A stretch of 56,520 nucleotides of DNA, from positions 1-56,520 of the forward strand of contig CAJZEE010000003.1 in NCBI GenBank assembly GCA_915066865.1, read 5' to 3'. How positions within the stretch are numbered: position 1 is the stretch's first letter; the number at the start of each line of letters is the position of its first letter. Origin of the DNA: an uncultured Veillonella sp. (GTDB lineage Bacteria; Bacillota; Negativicutes; Veillonellales; Veillonellaceae). This document shows positions 34,280-42,605 of the stretch, one piece after another. The notes beneath the pieces are model-generated. The model was given only the letters and a program-made list of their open reading frames with translations, made no database searches and had not been told where the DNA came from. The position numbers and the translations under genes are program-made.

Positions 34280-35587
34280 ATGACATATCAAGAGGCCTTA
34301 GCCTATTTAGAGCAGGCATCTTCATTCGGTATTAAACCTGGCCTTGAACGAATTACAGCTCTTATGGATGTATTGGGAAATCCACAAGAAGATTATAAAA
34401 TTGTTCATGTGACAGGCACGAATGGTAAGGGCTCGGTTACCTCATACATTTCCTACGCACTGTTTACAAGTGGATTACGGGTGGGGCGATTTACATCGCC
34501 TCACCTTCAATCCTATACGGAGCGAATTCAAGTTAATGATGGGAATATTACTGAGGAAGCCTTTGGGGAATTAATCAGTCGTGTTAAAGGTGCAGTAGAC
34601 ACTATTGTTAGTAATGGAGTAGAAGCGCCAACACAATTTGAAATGCTGACGGCTGCTGCATTCTTGTTTTTTAAAGAACAAGGTGTAGATTATGCTGTGG
34701 TAGAAGTCGGATTAGGTGGCTTATTAGACTCTACGAACATCGTTACTCCTAAAGTATCTGTTATCACTAATGTATCTATAGATCATCAAGCGTACTGTGG
34801 TGATACTTTAGAGGAGATTGCACGTCATAAATCGGGTATTATTAAATCTAAGGTGCCTGTAGTAACAGCGGCACAAGGTACTCCTCTTAGTATCATTGAG
34901 GACGTAGCTAAAGAAAAACATGCTAAGCTTTATGCTTTCAATAAAGATTTCGGTATCGATAGTCGCAGCGCTGTAACTGGTGGTCAAATGATTACGGTTA
35001 GTACTAACGATGCAGCACCTGCCATGTTGTTTACGACGATGGCGGGCATTCACCAATCTGTAAACCTCGCTTGTGCATTGATGGCGGTACGCCTGTTGAT
35101 GAAAGAGGATACGAATATCAGAGAAGAAACGATGCGTGAAGGCTTCGCTCGTACTACTTGGGCAGGACGTTTTGAAGTTAAAAGAGGTTTAGATCGTACT
35201 TTTATTTTTGATGGTGCTCATAATGCGGCAGGGGCTGAGTCTTTTGCCATGACGTATGACGAGTTGTTTAAGGATAGCCCAAAAACGATTGTAATGGCTA
35301 TTCTTAAAGATAAGAACCAAGCGGCTATTATCCGTGAAGTGGTTAAAGTGGGTGACACAGTGCTCGTTGTGCCCGCACCAACCGATAGAACGGAAGTACC
35401 GGAAACCTTGGTTGAAATGATTCGCCGTACTGTACCAAAGGCGACGGCTCAAACTGCAGACTCTATTGAGGCTGCATTAGCATTGGCATATAAGCATACA
35501 AAGACTGGTGATATCATTGCCGTATGTGGTTCTTTATATATTCTAGGGGATGCTCGTCAGTGGTTTTTCCATGAGATGAGCCATTGA
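34280..35587 (+). CDS. folC: Folylpolyglutamate/dihydrofolate synthase
   Basis: A 435-residue Mur-ligase-type enzyme that adds glutamate to folates and, in many bacteria, makes dihydrofolate. The ATP loop GTNGKGS is at residues 46-52, RFTSPHLQSYTERI follows, and FDGAHN is the downstream Mur-ligase landmark. Start ATG has AGGAGG upstream. Co-transcribed with valS and the O-antigen ligase-like gene that begins 9 bases downstream. Confidence 0.94.
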   Translation: MTYQEALAYLEQASSFGIKPGLERITALMDVLGNPQEDYKIVHVTGTNGKGSVTSYISYALFTSGLRVGRFTSPHLQSYTERIQVNDGNITEEAFGELISRVKGAVDTIVSNGVEAPTQFEMLTAAAFLFFKEQGVDYAVVEVGLGGLLDSTNIVTPKVSVITNVSIDHQAYCGDTLEEIARHKSGIIKSKVPVVTAAQGTPLSIIEDVAKEKHAKLYAFNKDFGIDSRSAVTGGQMITVSTNDAAPAMLFTTMAGIHQSVNLACALMAVRLLMKEDTNIREETMREGFARTTWAGRFEVKRGLDRTFIFDGAHNAAGAESFAMTYDELFKDSPKTIVMAILKDKNQAAIIREVVKVGDTVLVVPAPTDRTEVPETLVEMIRRTVPKATAQTADSIEAALALAYKHTKTGDIIAVCGSLYILGDARQWFFHEMSH

Positions 35588-35596
35588 GGTGAGAAT

Positions 35597-36835
35597 ATGG
35601 AACTCTCACTCATTCCTAATCAGAAACGACTTACCTTTTATATTGAACGATTAATCTATGGTGTTGTCATTGCGATGCCACTTCAGCCAATGGTGGGAGA
35701 TGTACTTCTCTGGTTGGCTATAGGTCTAGCATTATATGATTTGATTTCTAGTAAATCATTGAGTTTGCCGACAGGTTATTTATCTTGGACTGTTATGATC
35801 TTTGTTATCTGGACAGGTATATCGTCGTTAATGTCCCCAAACTGGGATTGGTCTATTCAGAGCTGGTTCTACCAAATTGTAGCGGGTGGGGGCATGTACT
35901 ATTTAGTTCGTACCTATATCCGAACACCTAAACAGTGGAACTATTTTCTTCGTGCCTTTTTAGGTACAGCCGTTCTTGTATGCATTATTGGGGCCTATCA
36001 GTATATATTTGTTCCTAATATACATATAAAAGAATGGGTAGATGCAGCACAATTCCCTAAATTGATGCGTCGAATGGCGTCTACATTGCAAAATCCTAAC
36101 TTGTTAGGGGCTTATCTATTGATGGTACTAAGTGTATGTATTAGCTATATTCTTGTTTATATGAAAGAGAATCGTACTCGTGAAGTTGTTACAATGCTGA
36201 TTATTGGTGTTGTATTATTTTTAACGATGTTATTAACCTATTCGCGTGGTATTTGGATTAGTTTTGCGGCCATGATTCTGTATTGGGCTATTTTCGTAGA
36301 ACGAAGACTATTCTTATCCTTGTTAGTGGTACCGTTAATTCTATACTTCTATGAAGGGGAAGTTGCTTCGCGACTTTGGTCTATATTCCAAGGTCATGAT
36401 ACGTCATCAGATCTTCGCTGGGCTCTATGGGACAGCACAATGTATATCGTACGAGAAAATTCAATCTTTGGTATTGGGTGGAATACATTTTACTTAGTTT
36501 ATCCAGAGTATAACTATTACATTCAAGGTCCTAATGTGTTGATGTATCATGCCCATAATTTATATTTAAATATATTGGCTGAAACAGGTATTCCTGGCTT
36601 GCTATCATTCCTAGCAGTTATCGTCGGTCATGTTATTACATCTGTTCGTTTGAAAGGGGATATGTTCCGACAAGCTGCACAGATAGGTATAGGTGCTTTA
36701 GCTATCGGAGTTCTTTTTAGTGGATTGTCTGATTTTGAGCTCTATAGCCATCAAGTTACTATTGTTTTTTGGCAACTCCTTGGTTGGGTTGGGGCCTTTG
36801 TGAAAGTACAACTTTCCACAAAGAAATATATGTAA
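35597..36835 (+). CDS. O-antigen ligase family membrane protein (Wzy_C)
   Basis: A 412-residue polytopic membrane protein with roughly ten hydrophobic segments. The periplasmic loop after the central helices has the Wzy_C/WaaL-type region, including GIGWNTFYLVYPEYNYY and HAHNLYLNILAETGIPGL. Such proteins join O-antigen or other glycan chains to lipid A or similar acceptors, which fits the diderm envelope of Veillonella. The exact role (ligase, polymerase or protein glycosyltransferase) cannot be told. GTGAG lies before the start; the gene follows folC by 9 bases. Confidence 0.8.
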   Translation: MELSLIPNQKRLTFYIERLIYGVVIAMPLQPMVGDVLLWLAIGLALYDLISSKSLSLPTGYLSWTVMIFVIWTGISSLMSPNWDWSIQSWFYQIVAGGGMYYLVRTYIRTPKQWNYFLRAFLGTAVLVCIIGAYQYIFVPNIHIKEWVDAAQFPKLMRRMASTLQNPNLLGAYLLMVLSVCISYILVYMKENRTREVVTMLIIGVVLFLTMLLTYSRGIWISFAAMILYWAIFVERRLFLSLLVVPLILYFYEGEVASRLWSIFQGHDTSSDLRWALWDSTMYIVRENSIFGIGWNTFYLVYPEYNYYIQGPNVLMYHAHNLYLNILAETGIPGLLSFLAVIVGHVITSVRLKGDMFRQAAQIGIGALAIGVLFSGLSDFELYSHQVTIVFWQLLGWVGAFVKVQLSTKKYM

Positions 36836-36904
36836 AAGGTATATTTTGTATAATCAGTAAGTTTTATGGTAGCGATACAATTTCATAGTATGGTATAATT
36901 TATA

Positions 36905-36998
36905 CATACCTTAGCAGGGTAAGCTTAAGTATATTTAACCGGTTTTCTAATGTTAGAATAATTGAACATTATTGCTTGCATTTGAAAACCGGTTTTTT
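36905..36998 (+). ncRNA. Candidate small RNA with strong terminator
   Basis: An extended -10 element (TGGTATAAT, TATAAT at 36894-36899) sits just upstream. The predicted ~95-base transcript ends in a hairpin: AACCGGTTTTC at 36937-36947 against GAAAACCGGTT at 36984-36994, continued inside by TAATGTT/AACATTA, and then a TTTTTT tract. It could also simply terminate the O-antigen ligase operon. No coding frame is apparent. Confidence 0.4.
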
Positions 36999-37143
36999 GT
37001 ATATCTATATTTTTATAGGAGGTGTAGCGGTCAGTTTTTGTATATATTATTTTTTTATTATATTGATAAGGCTCTATATGTTGTATTGAGATAGTTCGAT
37101 ATATATATAAAACAACAATATATACTATTAAATTGATAATTCC

Positions 37144-37178
37144 TGTGAGTTATATCGGTGTGAATAAAACTTATGTGA
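37144..37178 (+). repeat. Three TGTGA direct repeats at 15-base spacing
   Basis: TGTGA occurs at 37144, 37159 and 37174, exactly 15 bases apart. The array lies about 75-110 bases upstream of the -35 box, a typical activator position. Confidence 0.4.
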
Positions 37179-37253
37179 AAATGTAAAAACCTATGCGTTT
37201 TGGTCATAATGCACAGTCGGAGTGTGATAAAAAATACATTTTAGTCATATAAG

Positions 37254-37282
37254 TTGACAATACATTGGATGTGGACTACGAT
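37254..37282 (+). promoter_or_regulatory. Promoter of the succinate-to-propionate operon
   Basis: TTGACA at 37254-37259 and TACGAT at 37277-37282 have a 17-base spacer. It lies about 75 bases before the CoA-transferase start. Confidence 0.7.
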
Positions 37283-37359
37283 GAAGTCGGTTTAAGGAAC
37301 GTATTAGACCAAAGAGATTCAATTGTCGTTTAACAATGTTACTCTTAAAGGAGATGGTT

Positions 37360-38865
37360 ATGGTGATAGACATCAAAGACCGCGTAAAAAATGTGGACCT
37401 GCAAGGTAAAATTGTCACTGCTTATGATGCAGCTCAGTTGATTAACCCTAATGATAAAGTTGGTATTTCCGGCTTTACACCATCGGGTTATGCAAAAGTT
37501 GTGCCATTGGCATTGGCAGAAAGAATGGAAAAAGAACCATTCAAAATCGATTTGTGGACAGGTGCTTCCGTAGGTGATGAAGCTGATGGCGCATTAACTC
37601 GTGCTAATGGTATTAATCGCCGCTTTCCATATCAAACCAATAAAGATATGAGAAAGGCTTTAAATGGTGGAGATGTTAAATACATCGATATGCATTTAAG
37701 CACAATGGCACAAAATATTCGTTATGGATTTTTCGGGGATTTAGATGTAGCAATTATTGAAGTATGTCAAATCAACGAAGATGGTTCTTTAGTACCAACT
37801 ACTTCTGTTGGTAATTCTCCAACATTTGTTAGTCAAGCTAAAAAGGTTATCGTAGAGGTAAATGTATCTCAACCATTATCTTTAGTTGGTATGCATGATA
37901 TCTATGAACCGTTGGATCCGCCACATCGTAAACCAATTCCGTTGGAACAGGCCGGCGATCGTATCGGTACAGAAGCAATACCTTGTGATCCTAGCAAAAT
38001 CATTGCTGTGGTTCCAAGTGATGTACCTGATACAACAAGACCTTTAGCTGCTATTGATGATGATGCAAAGGCAATGAGTCAACATCTTATCAAATTCTTT
38101 GAACAAGAAATTGCAGAAGGTCGTTTGCCTAAAAACTTGCTTCCATTGCAATCCGGCGTGGGCTCTGTAGCAAATGCGGTAATCAGTGGCTTGGCTCAAG
38201 GGCCTTTCACAGATTTATCTATTTATACAGAAGTAATTCAAGACGGTATGTTTGACTTGATCGATGCTGGTAAAGTAACTGTATGTTCCGGTACTGCATT
38301 GAGTCCTTCTCCAGATGGATTGAAACGTTTCTATGCGAATATTGATGAATATCGTAAAAAAATAATTCTTCGTCCGCAAGAAATTTCCAATAACCCTGGT
38401 ATTGCTCGTCGTATTGGTGTCATTGCCATGAATACCGCTATCGAATTTGATATTTTTGGCAATGTAAACTCTACTCATATTATGGGTAGCAAAATGATGA
38501 ATGGTGTTGGTGGTTCTGGTGATTTTGCACGTAGTGCATATCTCACTATCTTCTGTACTAACTCCGTTGCTAAAAATGGCGACATCAGTTCTATCGTTCC
38601 ATATGTATCCCATGTGGATCATCCAGAACATGACACTATGATTTTCTGTACAGAACAAGGTGTTGCTGACTGTCGTGGTTTAAGTCCAGTGGAAAGAGCT
38701 CGTTTGATTATTGAAAAATGTGCTCACCCAGACTACAAACCTATGTTAACTGAATACCTAGAAAAAGCATTAGCTGCAACAAAGAATGCCCATACACCAA
38801 TGTTGCTTGATGAAGCTCTTTCTTGGCATAAACGCTTCACAGAAACTGGAAGCATGAAAAAATAA
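37360..38865 (+). CDS. Acyl-CoA:succinate CoA-transferase (propionyl-CoA type)
   Basis: A 501-residue member of the acetyl-CoA hydrolase/transferase family, closest in pattern to the succinate CoA-transferases (YgfH/Cat1 group). Features include the N-terminal GFTPSGYAKVVPLAL region, GASVGDEADGAL, and the C-terminal VSHVDHPEHD and TEQGVADCRGLSP stretches. It likely moves CoA between propionyl-CoA and succinate, feeding succinyl-CoA to the mutase encoded next. ATG 37360 is chosen since AAAGGAG at 37347-37353 is 6 bases upstream; three in-frame ATGs precede or follow it. First gene of the operon. Confidence 0.88.
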   Translation: MVIDIKDRVKNVDLQGKIVTAYDAAQLINPNDKVGISGFTPSGYAKVVPLALAERMEKEPFKIDLWTGASVGDEADGALTRANGINRRFPYQTNKDMRKALNGGDVKYIDMHLSTMAQNIRYGFFGDLDVAIIEVCQINEDGSLVPTTSVGNSPTFVSQAKKVIVEVNVSQPLSLVGMHDIYEPLDPPHRKPIPLEQAGDRIGTEAIPCDPSKIIAVVPSDVPDTTRPLAAIDDDAKAMSQHLIKFFEQEIAEGRLPKNLLPLQSGVGSVANAVISGLAQGPFTDLSIYTEVIQDGMFDLIDAGKVTVCSGTALSPSPDGLKRFYANIDEYRKKIILRPQEISNNPGIARRIGVIAMNTAIEFDIFGNVNSTHIMGSKMMNGVGGSGDFARSAYLTIFCTNSVAKNGDISSIVPYVSHVDHPEHDTMIFCTEQGVADCRGLSPVERARLIIEKCAHPDYKPMLTEYLEKALAATKNAHTPMLLDEALSWHKRFTETGSMKK

Positions 38866-38893
38866 CCTGTTTTTTTAGGAGGATGATGAAAAC

Positions 38894-40540
38894 ATGGCTT
38901 ACGAAAACTTAAAAGCCCAAATTGCTGAGTACAACAAACTTTGTGACGAAAAATGCGCAAAAACTCCAGAACGTCAAAACTTAAAATACAACCGTGTGTA
39001 TACACCAGTTGATATTGAAGGCTTTGACTATGAACGCGATTTGGGAATGCCTGGCGAATTCCCTTATACTCGTGGCGTACAACCTACTATGTACCGTGGT
39101 CGTTTCTGGACTATGCGTATGTATGCAGGCTTCGCTACAGCTGAAGAATCTAACAAACGTTACCGCTACCTAATCGAATCTGGTGCAACAGGCTTGTCCT
39201 GTGCATTCGATTTGCCAACTCAAATCGGTTATGACTCTGATGATGTTATGGCTGAAGGCGAAGTTGGTAAAGTAGGTGTAGCGATTGACTCTTTGGCAGA
39301 TATGGAAATCTTGTTCGATGGCATCGACCTTGGCAAAGTATCCACTTCCATGACAATCAACGCTCCAGCATCCGTTTTGTTGGCAATGTATATCGCAGTA
39401 GCTGAAAAACAAGGTGTACCTTCCACAGAATTGAAAGGTACTATTCAAAATGATATTTTGAAAGAATATGCAGCTCGTGGTACTTACATTTTCCCTCCAA
39501 AACCATCTATGCGTTTGATCACTAATATCTTCGAATATTGTTCTCAATACGTTCCAAAATGGAATACAATTTCTATTTCCGGTTACCACATCCGTGAAGC
39601 AGGTTCCACAGCAGCACAAGAAATCGCATTCACAATTGCTGATGGTATCGCATACGTAGAAGCAGCTTTGAAAGCTGGTCTTGATGTTGATACATTTGCT
39701 GGTCGTCTTTCCTTCTTCTGGAATGCTCATAATAATGTACTTGAAGAAGTTGCTAAATTCCGCGCATCTCGTCGCTTATGGGCAACAATCATGAAAGAAC
39801 GTTTTGGTGCAAAAAAACCAAAATCCATGATGCTTCGTGTACATACTCAAACAGCTGGCTCTATGTTGACTGCACAACAAGTTGATAACAACATCGTTCG
39901 TGTCGCTCTTCAAACTGCAGCTGCTGTAATGGGCGGTACTCAATCCTTACATACAAACTCTCGTGACGAAGCTTTGGCTCTTCCTACAGAAGCATCTGTA
40001 CAAGTAGCTCTTCGTACTCAACAAATCGTGGCTTATGAATCTGGCTTAGCTGACGTAGTTGACCCATTGGGCGGCTCCTACTATGTTGAAGCTATGACTA
40101 ACGCTATCTATGACGAAGCTATGGCATACATCAAGAAAATTGATGAAATGGGCGGCGCTGTAGTAGCAATCGAAAAAGGCTACATCCAAAAAGAAATTCA
40201 AGAATCCGCTTACAAATGGCAAATGGAAGTTGAATCTGGCTTGCGCACAATCGTTGGCGTAAACAAATTCCAAGTTGAAGAAGAAGCTCCAAAAGACTTG
40301 CTTCGCGTAGACGCTTCCGTAGGTGCTAACCAATCTAAGAAAACTCAAGCAGTTCGTGCTAACCGCGATCAAGCCGCAGTTGATAAAGCCTTAGCTGATT
40401 TGAAAGCTGGCGCAGCTGACGAATCTGTTAACTTGATGCCATTAATTCTTGCAGCAGTTAAAACATATGCTACTTTGGGTGAAATTTGTAATGTATTGCG
40501 CGAAGTATTCGGTGAATACGAAGCTCATTCTACATTATAA
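38894..40540 (+). CDS. Methylmalonyl-CoA mutase, catalytic (large) chain
   Basis: A 548-residue TIM-barrel chain without the cobalamin-binding domain. CoA- and substrate-binding stretches are visible: YTRGVQPTMYRGRFWTMRMYAG and SCAFDLPTQIGYDSDD. DVVDPLGGSYYVEAMT marks the C-terminal part of the barrel. Together with the small B12-binding protein encoded 28 bases downstream it forms a split mutase (mcmA1/mcmA2 type). It isomerises succinyl-CoA to (R)-methylmalonyl-CoA. Confidence 0.95.
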   Translation: MAYENLKAQIAEYNKLCDEKCAKTPERQNLKYNRVYTPVDIEGFDYERDLGMPGEFPYTRGVQPTMYRGRFWTMRMYAGFATAEESNKRYRYLIESGATGLSCAFDLPTQIGYDSDDVMAEGEVGKVGVAIDSLADMEILFDGIDLGKVSTSMTINAPASVLLAMYIAVAEKQGVPSTELKGTIQNDILKEYAARGTYIFPPKPSMRLITNIFEYCSQYVPKWNTISISGYHIREAGSTAAQEIAFTIADGIAYVEAALKAGLDVDTFAGRLSFFWNAHNNVLEEVAKFRASRRLWATIMKERFGAKKPKSMMLRVHTQTAGSMLTAQQVDNNIVRVALQTAAAVMGGTQSLHTNSRDEALALPTEASVQVALRTQQIVAYESGLADVVDPLGGSYYVEAMTNAIYDEAMAYIKKIDEMGGAVVAIEKGYIQKEIQESAYKWQMEVESGLRTIVGVNKFQVEEEAPKDLLRVDASVGANQSKKTQAVRANRDQAAVDKALADLKAGAADESVNLMPLILAAVKTYATLGEICNVLREVFGEYEAHSTL

Positions 40541-40568
40541 TATCGGCTGATTTCGGAGGTAATATATC

Positions 40569-40964
40569 ATGGCAGAAAAACGTATTAGAGTAATTGTAGC
40601 AAAACCAGGTCTTGATGGTCATGACCGTGGTGCAAAAGTAGTAGCACGCGCACTTCGCGATGCTGGTTTCGAAGTAATCTACACTGGTCTTCGTCAAACA
40701 CCAGAACAAATCGTTGAAGCAGCGCTTTCTGAAGACGTTAATGTAGTTGCATTATCTCTTCTTTCCGGTGCTCACAATACATTGTTCCCTAAAATTGTTG
40801 AACTTTTGAAAGAAAAAGGCATGGGGGAGGTGCTTGTAATCGGTGGTGGCGTTATTCCTGACGCTGATATCCCTGGCTTGAAAAAAGCTGGCGTAGCGGC
40901 AGTATTCACACCTGGCACACCAACTAGCGATATCGTTAACTTTATTAAAGAAAACGTAAAATAA
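40569..40964 (+). CDS. Methylmalonyl-CoA mutase, cobalamin-binding (small) chain
   Basis: A 131-residue protein consisting only of the B12-binding domain. It contains DGHDRG with the cobalt-ligating H18 and the later SLLSGAHNTLF and IGGGVIP motifs. It completes the split mutase with the preceding gene. A strong GGAGG ribosome site precedes the start. A hairpin follows it before meaB. Confidence 0.95.
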   Translation: MAEKRIRVIVAKPGLDGHDRGAKVVARALRDAGFEVIYTGLRQTPEQIVEAALSEDVNVVALSLLSGAHNTLFPKIVELLKEKGMGEVLVIGGGVIPDADIPGLKKAGVAAVFTPGTPTSDIVNFIKENVK

Positions 40965-40976
40965 TTGCTTGGGCAA

Positions 40977-41010
40977 AGAGGGGTGCAACTCTAATAGTTG
41001 GCTCCCCTCT
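40977..41010 (+). promoter_or_regulatory. Intra-operon hairpin between the mutase and meaB
   Basis: AGAGGGG and CCCCTCT form a stem extended inside by AACT/AGTT. No T run follows, so it may adjust meaB mRNA stability or level instead of ending transcription. Confidence 0.45.
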
Positions 41011-41042
41011 ATCCCCATATTCGAAGATAGGTGGTGAGGCGA

Positions 41043-41981
41043 ATGGATTTAGTTAAAGGCCTTTTTGAAGGTTCTAGACTAGCCTTAGCACGGTCCATAA
41101 CAGCTGTAGAAAACGAGTATGATAATGCCATCGATATTATGAAGGCAATTTACCCTAAAACGGGGAACGCACGTATTCTCGGTATTACAGGGGCCCCTGG
41201 TGCTGGTAAAAGTACTTTGACCGATAAGGTGGTTAAACATTATTTAGATCAAGGTAAAAAAATCGGCATCGTTGCCATCGACCCAACTAGCCCATTCTCT
41301 GGAGGTGCTATCTTGGGGGACCGTATTCGAATGAATGATTTAACATTAAATGAAAATGTGTTCATTCGAAGCATGGGCACGCGTGGTAGTCTTGGTGGAT
41401 TATCTAAAAAGACTGCAGACGTTGTAAAACTCATGGATGCCTTTGGCATGGATTTAGTAATTATTGAAACTGTAGGCGTAGGTCAATCTGAAGTAGATAT
41501 TGTAAAAAATGCTGATACTACATTGGTTGTACTGGTTCCTGGTCTCGGTGATGATATCCAAGCTATCAAGGCGGGTATTCTTGAAATTGGCGATGTATTT
41601 GCTATCAACAAAGCTGACCGAGATGGTTGCGATCGTTTGAATGTAGAAATTGAAATGATGCTTGACCTAGATTCTCGTGAAGTAAAATGGCGCCCACCAA
41701 TTAAGCGCACAATTGCTAGTAAAGACCAAGGCGTAGATGAGCTTATCGACGCTTTAGATGAACATTTTGAGTATCTTGAAGATTCTGGTGAATTGGAATC
41801 TCGTCGGGCAGAACGTACTCGTGATGAAATCATCGCAATGATTAATGAACAAATTGGTCGTTATGTAGCTGATAAAATTGTTACAAGCGACGAATTTAAT
41901 AGCCAAGTGGCAGCTGTTAATGAACGCGAAAGCGATCCATATACAGTTGTTAATGGCGTAATGACAAGCGTGCTAAAGTAG
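41043..41981 (+). CDS. meaB: Methylmalonyl-CoA mutase-associated GTPase MeaB
   Basis: A 312-residue G3E-family GTPase that guards B12 loading and reactivation of the mutase. The P-loop GAPGAGKST is at residues 50-58; AIDPTSPFSGGAILGDRIRM and the IETVGVGQSE switch region are specific to MeaB/ArgK. ATG 41043 is chosen with AGGTGG 8 bases upstream; the in-frame GTG at 41031 lies in that site. It sits with its client enzyme in the same operon. Confidence 0.95.
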   Translation: MDLVKGLFEGSRLALARSITAVENEYDNAIDIMKAIYPKTGNARILGITGAPGAGKSTLTDKVVKHYLDQGKKIGIVAIDPTSPFSGGAILGDRIRMNDLTLNENVFIRSMGTRGSLGGLSKKTADVVKLMDAFGMDLVIIETVGVGQSEVDIVKNADTTLVVLVPGLGDDIQAIKAGILEIGDVFAINKADRDGCDRLNVEIEMMLDLDSREVKWRPPIKRTIASKDQGVDELIDALDEHFEYLEDSGELESRRAERTRDEIIAMINEQIGRYVADKIVTSDEFNSQVAAVNERESDPYTVVNGVMTSVLK

Positions 41982-42032
41982 ACGGCGACTACATAGCATT
42001 AGAGATTTAGCCTTGAAAAGGAGATAATCAAA

Positions 42033-42455
42033 ATGGCTTTTAAAGTATTACAAGTGGATCACATCGGTATTGGTGTTAATGATTTAGCAGCAACTAAAGA
42101 ATTCTATAAAAATGCATTAGGCATTGAACATCTTCCTGAAGACGAAATCGTAGAAGAACAAAAGGTAAAAGTATCCTTCTTCCCTTGTGGTGATGCTGAA
42201 CTTGAATTCTTAGAAACTACAACTCCAGATGGCCCTATCGGTAAATTTATCGAAAAAAATGGTGGTCGTGATGGTATCCAACACGTTGCATTGCGCGTTG
42301 ATAATATTGAAAATGCTATTGCTGATTTGATGGCTAAAGGCGTTCGTATGATTGACGAAAAACCTCGTTATGGTGCAGGCGGCTCCTCAATTGCTTTCTT
42401 ACATCCAAAAGCAACTGGCGGTGTTTTGCTTGAATTATGTCAACGTATGAAATAA
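42033..42455 (+). CDS. mce: Methylmalonyl-CoA epimerase
   Basis: A 140-residue VOC-fold enzyme that interconverts (R)- and (S)-methylmalonyl-CoA, needed between the mutase and the decarboxylase. The metal-binding H10 is in VDHIGIGV, a second His in IQHVALRV and a Glu near the end in LLELCQR, the family ligand set. AAAGGAG precedes the start. After it comes a 150-base AT-rich gap without a clear terminator before mmdA. Confidence 0.95.
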   Translation: MAFKVLQVDHIGIGVNDLAATKEFYKNALGIEHLPEDEIVEEQKVKVSFFPCGDAELEFLETTTPDGPIGKFIEKNGGRDGIQHVALRVDNIENAIADLMAKGVRMIDEKPRYGAGGSSIAFLHPKATGGVLLELCQRMK

Positions 42456-42605
42456 TACAGTATCCAATTCACATCATTATATATGAGTTGTAGATATACA
42501 TATACATATAATCCTACGTTATATATTAAATATGTATGCTTCTTGAACTTTATTCATTTATGAAATAAAATGATACTGTAACAAGTTTTATTTGGAGGTG
42601 CTATA

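Larger units (their letters stand above)
36836..37359 (+). other. Long intergenic region before the propionate operon
   Basis: About 520 bases without a CDS. It contains a possible small RNA with terminator (36905-36998), an AT-rich stretch, three 15-base-spaced TGTGA repeats (37144-37178) and the operon promoter at 37254-37282. I looked for a cobalamin riboswitch because methylmalonyl-CoA mutase needs B12, and saw no B12-box-like core. Confidence 0.7.

Noticed and set aside
36836..37359. Cobalamin riboswitch before the B12-dependent mutase operon
   Set aside because: No B12-box-like sequence or characteristic long folded core was seen.
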